From NCBI GenBank assembly GCA_003557765.1, contig PWNO01000218.1, forward strand, positions 1-15,250: DNA of 15,250 bases, given 5' to 3'. Both the position numbers and the translations under genes were made by a program. The stretch comes from Bacteroidales bacterium (GTDB taxonomy: Bacteria; Bacteroidota; Bacteroidia; Bacteroidales; UBA7960). Position 1 is the stretch's first letter; the number at the start of each line of letters is the position of its first letter. The notes below the pieces were generated by a model that was not told the origin of the DNA, ran no database searches, and saw only the letters and a list, made by a program, of their open reading frames with translations. Shown one piece after another: positions 7,307 to 14,351 of the stretch.

Positions 7307-7864
7307 ATGGAAAGAACAGAAGCATTGGAATTGCTGAAAGCACATGTAAAAAACGATAAGATGATCGCCCATTGTCTGGCCTCGGAAGCTGTATTGCGTG
7401 CCCTTGCCGAACATCTTGGCGAGGACATCGAGCAGTGGGGGCTGGCTGGTTTATTACATGATTTGGATGTGGAGGTTACGAATGCCGATCCGCGCACACA
7501 TGCATTGGAGGGCGCCCGGATGCTTGAGAAAATGGGTGTAGATACGGATGTGGTTGAAGCCATCCGGCTGCACAACGAAGAAGCGGATTACGAAGGCTCA
7601 CGGCACAAACCGCTGCATCATGCGCTGGCTGCCGGTGAGACCATCACCGGACTGATTACCGCCACCGCCCTGGTTTATCCAGACAGGAAAGTGGCCTCTG
7701 TGAAGCCGAAGTCCATTACAAAGCGGATGAAAGAGAAGGCTTTTGCCGCTTCGGTTAACCGGGACACCATCAGGGAGTGTGAAAAACTGGGGATCAGCCT
7801 GCAGGAGTTTGTGGAAATCTCCCTCGATGCAATGAAAAAGGTCGGACCGGAAATCGGCTTATAA
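7307..7864 (+). CDS. HD-domain protein (putative metal-dependent phosphohydrolase)
   Basis: A 185-residue soluble protein of the HD/HDIG superfamily, whose members mostly hydrolyse phosphate esters or nucleotides using a bound metal. The visible metal-site residues are His22 (IAHCLASE), the His51-Asp52 doublet in GLLHDLD, His65 in THALEGA and His89 in IRLHNE. The usual last Asp of such domains appears replaced by Glu111 in HALAAGETITGLI. The C-terminal third is basic (SVKPKSITKRMKEKAF). Substrate unknown. The ATG at 7307 is the natural start; no ribosome site or TAnnTTTG element was seen in the 120-nt upstream gap, which mostly holds repeat copy B. Its stop interlocks with the stop of the convergent S41 protease gene. 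Confidence 0.88.
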   Translation: MERTEALELLKAHVKNDKMIAHCLASEAVLRALAEHLGEDIEQWGLAGLLHDLDVEVTNADPRTHALEGARMLEKMGVDTDVVEAIRLHNEEADYEGSRHKPLHHALAAGETITGLITATALVYPDRKVASVKPKSITKRMKEKAFAASVNRDTIRECEKLGISLQEFVEISLDAMKKVGPEIGL

Positions 7865-9523
7865 CTCCGGCTGTTGTGTTAGCATATACATGGCTTCGCT
7901 TTCAAAAGCCTCCAGGGCCTTCTTAAAGGCCGTGTCGGTGGTGTGCAATACCGGGTAAAAGGCTTCCGGGCCAAAGATGTTCCTGCCGATGTATGCCTTC
8001 AGGTTGGTTTCAATCTGTGCACGGGCTTCTGCACCGATATGATCCGGGATGCTGGTGCCTTTTTCTTCCGCATAATGCAGGAAGCTGCGGTATATGTCTT
8101 CCGTGATTTTGAAATGCCGGACGAAGTGCGCTGCGGAATCATGGTTTTCCACCTCAGCACGGTTTCTGTCGGCATAGTCGAAGGCAAAGGTATAGATGTG
8201 GCCACGGTTAAAGACGCGGTTGAAGAACCCGATGTTGTTGTCGCCGCCAAGTGGCACGAAGATGTCGGGCATGATGCCACCCCCGCCATATACTGTTCTT
8301 CCGGCAGGGGTTTCAAAGCGCAGGCTGTCGTCGAAATGGATGCTGTCAGGACTCATCATTTCGCCGTTGTGGTAGCGCTGAATAAACTCAGAAAAATAGG
8401 CTTCCTCACCTTCTTCGTAGGGTTTTTGGATGCTGCGTCCAGTGGGTGTATAATAGCGGGCCACGGTGAGCCTGAGGGCTGAGCCATCGCTCAACTGGAT
8501 CTGTTCCTGCACAAGGCCCTTCCCAAAAGAGCGGCGACCGGCTACAAGGCCCCTGTCATTGTCCTGTACGGCCCCGGCGATGATCTCACTCGCCGATGCA
8601 GACCATTCGTCGATCAGCACGACAAGCGGCTGCGACTCAAACCGCCCTGCACGCGTGGAGTGTGCATAGTTTCGCTGTCGGCTGCGTCCGTCGGTATAGA
8701 CGATCAGCTCATCTCGCTCCAGTAACTCGTCAGCGACTTCAATGGCCGCTTCCAGGAAGCCACCACCATTGCCACGCAAGTCGAGAATCATCTGTTCCAT
8801 GCCCTGCGCTTTCAGATCATCCAGCCCTTCGACAAATTCCCGATAGGTGGTGGCAGAAAACTTGTTCAGGCGAATGTACCCGGTGCGATCATCTACCATA
8901 TAAGCAATATCCAGGCTGTATGATGGAATCTCATCCCGCGTTAGCGAAAACGACAGCAGCTCCGGAAGTCCTGCCCGTTTGACTTTAATCTCCACGGTAG
9001 TCCCCTTTTTGCCCATCAGCATGTCGACCACCTTATCGGTAGCCTTGTTTACACCGGCAATGACGTCATCTTCAACCTGGATGATGCGGTCGCCGGGCAT
9101 GATGCCTGCTTCCTCGCTCGGGCCACCTGCTATGGGATTGATCACTACAAGGGTGTCGTTGATCATATTGAACTCAATCCCAATGCCTTCAAAGCTACCC
9201 ATCAGCGGATCATTCATCCGGCGAAATTCACTGGCCGGGATATATGAGGAATGGGGGTCCAGATTTTTTACCAGGCTGCGTATTGCTTCATCGGTCAGTT
9301 CACCGCGCGAAACCGGATCCACATAGGAGTCCAGGATGTAGTTGATAACGTGGTCGAGTTTGTCGTTGCGATCCACACCTACCGAAAAGAAGGGCTGGCT
9401 GCTGTCGCCCGGGTGAGGCCTTCGCAGGTTGGTGCCCAGGAAAAACCCCAGCAACAACACCAGTGACATGATGATGGGGATGTAGACCCTGGCGCGTATC
9501 AGGTATTTGCGTTTGTTTTCCAT
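7859..9523 (-). CDS. S41 family C-terminal processing protease
   Basis: A 554-residue membrane-anchored protease of the CtpA/Prc family that trims or degrades envelope proteins. Residues about 13-31 form an N-terminal membrane segment (YIPIIMSLVLLLGFFLG). A PDZ domain covers roughly 105-195, with SFEGIGIEF and EEAGIMPGDRI. The S41 core runs from about 205 to 365. The catalytic dyad is visible as Ser310 in WSASASEI and Lys335 in RSFGKGLVQ, 25 residues apart as in characterised members. GNGGGFLEAAIEVAD is also typical. The C-terminal extension after 370 is common in Bacteroidota homologues. The gene has a predicted -7 element about 60 nt upstream and ends tail-to-tail with the HD-domain gene, overlapping by 6 nt. 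Substrates cannot be read from the sequence. Confidence 0.94.
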   Translation of the reverse strand: MENKRKYLIRARVYIPIIMSLVLLLGFFLGTNLRRPHPGDSSQPFFSVGVDRNDKLDHVINYILDSYVDPVSRGELTDEAIRSLVKNLDPHSSYIPASEFRRMNDPLMGSFEGIGIEFNMINDTLVVINPIAGGPSEEAGIMPGDRIIQVEDDVIAGVNKATDKVVDMLMGKKGTTVEIKVKRAGLPELLSFSLTRDEIPSYSLDIAYMVDDRTGYIRLNKFSATTYREFVEGLDDLKAQGMEQMILDLRGNGGGFLEAAIEVADELLERDELIVYTDGRSRQRNYAHSTRAGRFESQPLVVLIDEWSASASEIIAGAVQDNDRGLVAGRRSFGKGLVQEQIQLSDGSALRLTVARYYTPTGRSIQKPYEEGEEAYFSEFIQRYHNGEMMSPDSIHFDDSLRFETPAGRTVYGGGGIMPDIFVPLGGDNNIGFFNRVFNRGHIYTFAFDYADRNRAEVENHDSAAHFVRHFKITEDIYRSFLHYAEEKGTSIPDHIGAEARAQIETNLKAYIGRNIFGPEAFYPVLHTTDTAFKKALEAFESEAMYMLTQQPEL

Positions 9524-9584
9524 GAGATGTCAGGATAAAATGGCTGGCGAGCCTCGTTGGCCGCAAGGAATGTTCCAATTAAAG

Positions 9585-9592
9585 CAAAGTTA
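9585..9592 (-). promoter_or_regulatory. -7 promoter element upstream of the S41 protease
   Basis: The minus strand reads TAACTTTG, an exact TAnnTTTG match 61 nt upstream of the ATG at 9523. No TTG lies at the standard spacing. It suggests that the protease can be transcribed separately from the panC-panD-membrane-protein run upstream of it on the same strand. Confidence 0.4.
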
Positions 9593-9615
9593 AGGATATA
9601 AGGCGGAAAATAATG

Positions 9616-10653
9616 TTATTTTTTCTTAAGGTGCTCGTCATTATCTGGTGTGATGCGTGTCTTTTTTAATGAAAGGCTGATCCAGGCAAAGGTGCCTGCG
9701 ACGATGTTGACAATGATTTGTGTGGCATGGGTGATGTATGCGTAGGATGTAGCCGGTTCCGATGCGATGCCGTATAATTCGCGGAGTGTGATGATGGTCA
9801 GAAAGTGATAGGTGCCGATGCCGCCAGGCACAGGGGCCAGAATGCCCAGGCTTCCTACCGCCAGCAGGGTCAAACCGGCCAGTGGCGTGAGGTCGGATGT
9901 GGCCTGGATGGAAAAAAAACAAAGATACACGGTGAGATAGTACATGCCCCAGATTAAGAAGGAGTGCAGGATGAACCACCCTTTGCCACGCATGGTCATG
10001 ATGGTTCGGAAGCCTGCTGCAACCCCATGCAACTGGCGTTTTAACCTGAAGAAGAAGCTGCCTTCCGTTGCCCGGCGCATTTTTCTTCGGAAGAAAAGGA
10101 TGACAGTAAGAATTCCGGTTACAAGCACCAGTCCGATGATGGATAACACCAGCCAGTGGGCGCTACCCCTTGCCAGGGTGGGCTCCCAGAACATACGGTT
10201 CAGGAAGCTTCTCAGAAAGCCGAATTGACTGACGATGGTAATGCATACGATCACCAGCATGCTGAACAGGTCGAAGGCCCGTTCGGCCAGCACCGTGCCG
10301 GCCAGGGCATTAAAAGGGGTTTTGGTTGCCTTGCTCAGGGTAACGCAGCGGGTGATCTCACCCATTCTGGGGATGGCCAGGTTGGACAAATAGCCAGTCA
10401 TCACGGCCAAAAAGGTTTGGAAGGAGTTGGTATTATAGCCCATGGCGCCGATGAGCATGTTCCACCGTACAGCGCGCAGGTAATGGCTGATCAGGGCGCA
10501 TACCATGGCCAGCAGGACCCAGCCATAGCGAGCTTGCCTGAGTTCTTCAAAGATGCGTTCCACATCCTGACCGCGGGTGATGAGCCAAAGGATCAACACA
10601 CCAGCCAGAAGGGAGATGAACACCTTCAAATATCTTTTTACCTGTGTGTTCAA
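9616..10653 (-). CDS. LPG synthase-like integral membrane protein (UPF0104/COG0392)
   Basis: A 345-residue polytopic membrane protein with about seven or eight hydrophobic segments and a basic C-terminus (HLKKK). Family landmarks are RAVRW (60-64), GYLSNLAIPRMGEITR (87-102), AERAFDLF (123-130) and PVPGGIGTYH (274-283). These match the transmembrane part of lysylphosphatidylglycerol synthases, without the C-terminal aminoacyl-transfer domain. Such stand-alone proteins are often predicted lipid flippases or transporters; the true substrate is unknown. The start is TTG at 10653, giving MNTQVKRYLK; no ATG is available before the first membrane segment. Only 8 nt separate it from the panD stop, so the two are very likely co-transcribed and may be translationally coupled. 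Confidence 0.9.
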   Translation of the reverse strand: MNTQVKRYLKVFISLLAGVLILWLITRGQDVERIFEELRQARYGWVLLAMVCALISHYLRAVRWNMLIGAMGYNTNSFQTFLAVMTGYLSNLAIPRMGEITRCVTLSKATKTPFNALAGTVLAERAFDLFSMLVIVCITIVSQFGFLRSFLNRMFWEPTLARGSAHWLVLSIIGLVLVTGILTVILFFRRKMRRATEGSFFFRLKRQLHGVAAGFRTIMTMRGKGWFILHSFLIWGMYYLTVYLCFFSIQATSDLTPLAGLTLLAVGSLGILAPVPGGIGTYHFLTIITLRELYGIASEPATSYAYITHATQIIVNIVAGTFAWISLSLKKTRITPDNDEHLKKK

Positions 10654-10661
10654 GTGAAGTG

Positions 10662-11006
10662 TCAGATTTTGTTGTGCTGGTCCGGGAAGATAATTTTGGG
10701 TGTATGTTTTGCAGCTTCACCGGCCTCCATCAAGGCATAGGCAATGATAATGACGACGTCACCGGGCTGTACCTTACGCGCTGCCGGGCCGTTCATACAG
10801 ATCTGACCGCTGCCCCGCTCTCCTTTAATCACATAGGTCTCCAGGCGTTCCCCGTTGTTGATGTTCACCACCTGGACCTTTTCGTTCTCCATAATGCCAC
10901 TGGCATCCATCAGGCCTTCGTCGATGGTGATGCTGCCTATGTAATTCAGGTCTGCCTCTGTTACGACAGCCCTGTGTATTTTAGATTTCATGATTTCAAG
11001 AAGCAT
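10662..11006 (-). CDS. panD: Aspartate 1-decarboxylase
   Basis: A 114-residue pyruvoyl-dependent enzyme that makes beta-alanine from aspartate for pantothenate synthesis. The start at 11006 ([20 protein letters not shown]) is chosen over an upstream in-frame ATG at 11054: it gives normal family length and places the self-cleavage site at Gly24-Ser25 in [11 protein letters not shown], as in the E. coli enzyme. Cleavage there produces the beta chain and an alpha chain with an N-terminal pyruvoyl group. [18 protein letters not shown] and [12 protein letters not shown] are further conserved blocks. It lies 57 nt downstream of panC and 8 nt upstream of the membrane-protein gene, on the same strand. 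Confidence 0.95.
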   Translation of the reverse strand: MLLEIMKSKIHRAVVTEADLNYIGSITIDEGLMDASGIMENEKVQVVNINNGERLETYVIKGERGSGQICMNGPAARKVQPGDVVIIIAYALMEAGEAAKHTPKIIFPDQHNKI

Positions 11007-11063
11007 GATGCTTGTTTTTCTGATAAAGCGGGCAGGGTTTCTGTGCCCTGCCATCGCGCAAAG

Positions 11064-11915
11064 TTACGAATTTAGCTGCAGATTGTCAATCAGCCGCACA
11101 TCCCCGGCGTGCACGGCAATGCATCCCACCACAGGCTCTCCTGCATCAGCTGTGGTTGCCGGAAGCAAGTCACGGGCCCTGACCACCTCAAAATACTCCA
11201 CTTCCAGCTCCGGTGATTCGTTGACGAGCGCCTTTACCTTGTTGATGATTTCTTCTACGGCTGTTACCGGATACAGCTCCCGGGCGGTATGCAAAGCTTG
11301 ATATATCTTTGGTGCTTCATTGCGTTGAGCCTGCGTGAGCCGCACATTGCGGCTGCTCATAGCCAGGCCGTCGGGCTCACGTACCGTCGGACAACCGACA
11401 ACCGATGTATGATGACCCTCCATCCTCACCAGCGCCTTGATGACCTGCAATTGCTGAAAGTCTTTCTCACCAAAATATGCCCTGTCGGGCTCCGTGATGC
11501 GAAAGAGCTTATCCACTACGATGGCTACCCCATTGAAATGTCCCTTACGGAACCTGCCTTCCATCACCTTGTCGAGCTGCCCAAAGTCATAGGTGCGTGT
11601 CTCCGGCCCGGGATACATTTCAGGGGTTTCCGGACAGAAAGCAGCGTGACATCCCATACGCTCAAGCTGCTCCAGGTCTGTATCCAGCGTGCGGGGGTAT
11701 TTTTCCAGATCCTCGGGCCTGTTAAACTGGATCGGATTTACAAAAATGCTGCAAACCACCAGGTCGTTATCCTCCAGGGCACGACGAACCAGGTCAAGGT
11801 GGCCGGCGTGTAATGCACCCATCGTTGGCACAAAGCCAACACTTTTCCCGCGTGATTTGCGCCTGCGCACCCATAAGGTCATCGCTTTTTTATGCCTGAA
11901 GATCTCCATTGACAA
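11064..11915 (-). CDS. panC: Pantothenate synthetase (pantoate-beta-alanine ligase)
   Basis: A 283-residue ATP-dependent ligase that joins pantoate and beta-alanine to form pantothenate, the CoA and ACP-arm precursor. Conserved blocks are VPTMGALHAGHL (residues 29-40, with the HAGH nucleotide-binding motif at 36-39), FVNPIQF (58-64), GHFNGV (125-130), YFGEKDFQQLQVI (147-159) and REPDGLAMSSRN (179-190). Length is typical. The start is ATG 11915; ATG 11909 is a close alternative. Its product uses the beta-alanine made by PanD, encoded next on the same strand. A full promoter lies 45-75 nt upstream. Confidence 0.97.
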   Translation of the reverse strand: MSMEIFRHKKAMTLWVRRRKSRGKSVGFVPTMGALHAGHLDLVRRALEDNDLVVCSIFVNPIQFNRPEDLEKYPRTLDTDLEQLERMGCHAAFCPETPEMYPGPETRTYDFGQLDKVMEGRFRKGHFNGVAIVVDKLFRITEPDRAYFGEKDFQQLQVIKALVRMEGHHTSVVGCPTVREPDGLAMSSRNVRLTQAQRNEAPKIYQALHTARELYPVTAVEEIINKVKALVNESPELEVEYFEVVRARDLLPATTADAGEPVVGCIAVHAGDVRLIDNLQLNS

Positions 11916-11959
11916 TTGTTAAGTAATTGGTTTTATGTGATTTGGTCAAAATAGCGACC

Positions 11960-11990
11960 CAAATATACCACCCAAAAAACAAATCCGCAA
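11960..11990 (-). promoter_or_regulatory. Promoter of panC-panD-membrane protein operon
   Basis: On the minus strand, TATATTTG (11967-11960) is an exact -7 match, and TTG (11990-11988) lies 20 nt upstream. Transcription should begin near 11953, with a leader of about 38 nt. A second TAnnTTTG match (TAGCTTTG, 11995-11988) overlaps the TTG but has poorer spacing. This promoter lies back-to-back with the one at 12007-12037. Confidence 0.6.
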
Positions 11991-12006
11991 AGCTAATAAG
12001 GATTCC

Positions 12007-12037
12007 TTGAATAAATGCAAAAAAATGTGTAATTTTG
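12007..12037 (+). promoter_or_regulatory. Promoter of the starch-synthase-like gene
   Basis: TTG (12007-12009), a 20-nt spacer, then TAATTTTG (12030-12037), an exact match to the Bacteroidetes consensus. Predicted start of transcription is near 12044, about 35 nt before the ATG at 12079. Only 16 nt separate it from the divergent panC promoter, so one regulator bound there could affect both. Confidence 0.65.
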
Positions 12038-12078
12038 CATTGCCAATTTTAGATATCCTTTAAATCGTTCATACATTT

Positions 12079-12906
12079 ATGGAAAAGCCAAAAGTTCTCT
12101 TTGTTCAACAGGAAATAACACCTTATCTGAAAGAAACACACATGGGCCATATTGGCCGTTACCTCCCACAGGGCATCCAGGAAAGAAAGAAAGAGATTCG
12201 CACGTTCATGCCGCGTTATGGATGCATAAATGAACGCCGCAACCAGCTTCACGAAGTGATCCGCCTCTCCGGGATGAACCTGGTCATTGACAACACAGAC
12301 CATCCACTGATCATCAAGGTGGCTTCCATACAGTCGGCCAGGATGCAGATCTATTTTATTGACAACGAAGACTTTTTCCAACGCAAGTTTACTCTGACCG
12401 ATAAAAACGGTGAATATTTCACAGATAATGATGAGCGGGCCATTTTCTTTACCCGTGGGGTGGTCGAAACCGTAAAAAAACTGGGTTGGGCACCCGATCT
12501 GGTTCATTGCAACGGTTGGTTTACCAGTCTTATGCCCTTCTTCCTTAAAGAGGTACTGAAGGACAACCCCATGTTCTCTGACACCAAGGTCATCTATTCC
12601 CTTTACAATGATGCATTTCCGGGACAGCTTGATGCCGGGATCGGCAAAAAAATGAAGACCAAAGGTGTTGCAGAAGATGCCCTGAGTAAATATCAGGATC
12701 CCACTTATGTTAACATCAGCAAAATAGCCATGGATTATGCCGATGGTATTATTTTTGGTGATCAGGAGATTGACCCTGTGCTGGAACAGTATGCCAGGGA
12801 AACTGGCAAACCCCTGCTGGAGTATCACGACAGGGATAGCTACATCGATGCCTACAACCAGTTTTATGATGAAGTATTGGTAAGTGAATCCGTGTTGGAG
12901 CAATAA
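12079..12906 (+). CDS. Stand-alone starch-synthase catalytic-domain-like protein (GT5 N-terminal half)
   Basis: A 275-residue protein resembling only the N-terminal Rossmann half of glycogen synthase GlgA (about 480 residues). The second, nucleotide-binding GT-B domain is absent. The homologous frame is clear: VLFVQQEITPYLK at the N-terminus, FMPRYGCINERR near 43, the DNDERAIFFTRGVVE helix near 117, DLVHCNGWFTSLMPFFLK at 140-157 and VIYSLYNDAF further on. Two signatures differ from active GlgA: the ADP-glucose-binding KxGG reads KETH (18-21), and HDWH reads NGWF (145-148). Related stand-alone proteins in Bacteroidota are commonly annotated as glycogen/starch synthase. I infer a regulatory or altered role rather than classical glucosyl transfer. 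It has its own strong promoter and is followed by a DUF4270 lipoprotein gene and glmS. Confidence 0.82.
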   Translation: MEKPKVLFVQQEITPYLKETHMGHIGRYLPQGIQERKKEIRTFMPRYGCINERRNQLHEVIRLSGMNLVIDNTDHPLIIKVASIQSARMQIYFIDNEDFFQRKFTLTDKNGEYFTDNDERAIFFTRGVVETVKKLGWAPDLVHCNGWFTSLMPFFLKEVLKDNPMFSDTKVIYSLYNDAFPGQLDAGIGKKMKTKGVAEDALSKYQDPTYVNISKIAMDYADGIIFGDQEIDPVLEQYARETGKPLLEYHDRDSYIDAYNQFYDEVLVSESVLEQ

Positions 12907-12923
12907 TAAAATTTATACCTTTG
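12895..12923 (+). promoter_or_regulatory. Candidate promoter for DUF4270-glmS
   Basis: TACCTTTG (12916-12923) is an exact -7 match. A TTG at 12895-12897, inside the end of the previous gene, gives an 18-nt spacer. Transcription would begin near 12930, upstream of the hairpin at 12990-13016. Confidence 0.5.
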
Positions 12924-12975
12924 CGTTGATGTTAGCGGAGTAAAATTCAATTAATCATCAAAAAACGCTGATCCC

Positions 12976-14337
12976 TTGAAAACAAACATAAACCCCCGTT
13001 CTTGCGGGGTTTTTTTCGCGTCAATCCTAAAAAAAGCAATGGCCGCGGCCGCTTTGCTTTTTGTTTTTTATTCCTGTACCGAAAACGATGAACTGGGGCT
13101 TAACCTGGTGGACAACAAGCTCCGGATGAGCACAGTGGATACACTTACGGTAAGAGCCATGACCGTGCCCGACGACAGCCTGGCCATGAATTTGAGCAGA
13201 AGCAACGTGTTGGGAATGATCAATGATCCGGTATTTGGACGATCAAAAGCCAGCATTTTCACGGAAACCAGGCTGCCACAAAACGACCTTTTCCTCGGCG
13301 AAGACCTGAGCCTGGGTTCTATACACCTGGTGTTGGCTTACCAAGGTAGCTTATATGGCACACAGCAAACCCGGCAGACCATACAGGTGTATGAGCTGAG
13401 CGAAAACTTCCCCGAAAAAGACACCCTTTATTCAAACATCCAGGTTCCATACCACCCTGAAACGATCACCAGGGATCCCGAAGGCTTCTTGTTCAGGCCT
13501 GTGCCTGCTGACAGTGTGCTGGTGGATACCGTGTTGCAGGCACCTCAAATCCGCATTCCCCTCTCGAATGAATTTGGCCAACGCTTCATCGACGCCAACG
13601 AAACGCCCATTTACGAAAATGTGCCAAACTTTCTGGAGGAGTTTAAGGGACTTCACATCACCATCGATGACGGGATGGATGGCCTGGGTTCAAAATACCG
13701 CCTTGACATGCTGGCCAACTTGTCATCGCTGGAACTTTATTATCGGACCGAAGGAGATACTGTTTCCAGGATGCAGCGTTACCCGATCAATGAGTTTGCC
13801 AAAAGGTCGACACGCATGGACCACTTCGGTTATGAAGACGCTGACGATGCCTTACGCCTGCAGCTTGAGCAGGAAGATCAGCAGATGGCCGATAGTTTGC
13901 TTTTTGTGCAATCATTGGGCCTGCTGCGTGCCGACATCAGCCTTCCCTTCCTGGAAGATCTGGGAGACATACCACGGCTGCTGATCAATAAAGCGGAGCT
14001 GGTGATGCCTGTCGATACGACCTTCATTACCGAATCCCTTCCTGCATCTGAAGGTTTGCTTCTTTTGAGAATGGAGGAAAACGGCGAGCTCCGTTTTCTT
14101 GAGGACTATGGCGTTGGCGCTGACTATTTTGGCGGAAAACTTGATAAAGACAACATGGTTTATCGCTTCAATATATCCAAACACGTCCAGGGAGTCATAG
14201 ATGGTGTAAAACCCAACGAAAAACTCGCTGTCGTGGTTGTCGGATCATCCGAAAACATGAGCCGTGTGGTGCTGAAAGGTCCGGGAAGAGCTGAAAACCC
14301 CATGCATCTTATGATATATTATACGGAGTTTGATTAA
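12976..14337 (+). CDS. DUF4270 family lipoprotein
   Basis: A 453-residue predicted lipoprotein, if the TTG at 12976 is the start. A basic/hydrophobic signal (LKKAMAAAALLFVFYSC, ending at Cys34) looks like a Bacteroidota lipobox, followed by TENDELG. The body matches the DUF4270 pattern: short beta-rich segments, VDTLTV, NDPVFGRSKASIFTE near the N-terminus, a VYEL block, and the C-terminal PNEKLAVVV and HLMIYYTEF. Function unknown; an outer-membrane location is inferred. The start is uncertain. The only in-frame ATG (13039) would remove the two lysines of the signal, whereas the TTG start forces the first 15 codons through a terminator-like hairpin. The glmS ATG follows after 14 nt, suggesting one transcript. 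Confidence 0.85.
   Translation: MKTNINPRSCGVFFASILKKAMAAAALLFVFYSCTENDELGLNLVDNKLRMSTVDTLTVRAMTVPDDSLAMNLSRSNVLGMINDPVFGRSKASIFTETRLPQNDLFLGEDLSLGSIHLVLAYQGSLYGTQQTRQTIQVYELSENFPEKDTLYSNIQVPYHPETITRDPEGFLFRPVPADSVLVDTVLQAPQIRIPLSNEFGQRFIDANETPIYENVPNFLEEFKGLHITIDDGMDGLGSKYRLDMLANLSSLELYYRTEGDTVSRMQRYPINEFAKRSTRMDHFGYEDADDALRLQLEQEDQQMADSLLFVQSLGLLRADISLPFLEDLGDIPRLLINKAELVMPVDTTFITESLPASEGLLLLRMEENGELRFLEDYGVGADYFGGKLDKDNMVYRFNISKHVQGVIDGVKPNEKLAVVVVGSSENMSRVVLKGPGRAENPMHLMIYYTEFD
12990..13016 (+). terminator. Terminator-like hairpin in the DUF4270 5' region
   Basis: AAACCCC (12990-12996) can pair with GGGGTTT (13006-13012), and a run of seven T follows the G block (13010-13016). An alternative register pairs CCCCG (12994-12998) with CGGGG (13005-13009). 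It has the form of an intrinsic terminator. It lies 84 nt after the starch-synthase-like stop, downstream of the candidate promoter at 12895-12923, and inside the apparent DUF4270 reading frame. It could end the upstream transcript or attenuate DUF4270-glmS. Confidence 0.6.
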
Positions 14338-14351
14338 CCAATGCGTTAGTT

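Noticed and set aside
7943..8482. A 179-codon plus-strand frame inside the S41 protease gene.
   Set aside because: Shadow of a well-supported gene on the other strand; no family features.
9607..9622. AT-only palindrome AAAATAATGTTATTTT at the end of the membrane-protein gene.
   Set aside because: No GC stem, so not a credible terminator; likely incidental AT richness around the stop codon.
11007..11054. A 16-residue N-terminal extension of panD starting at 11054.
   Set aside because: The start at 11006 gives the family's normal N-terminus and puts the cleavage site at Gly24-Ser25; the extension sequence does not resemble PanD.
12049..12903. An 284-codon open frame antisense to the starch-synthase-like gene.
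   Set aside because: It mirrors the real gene almost end to end, has no recognisable domain or promoter, and is explained by the codon pattern of the sense gene, which shows clear homology.
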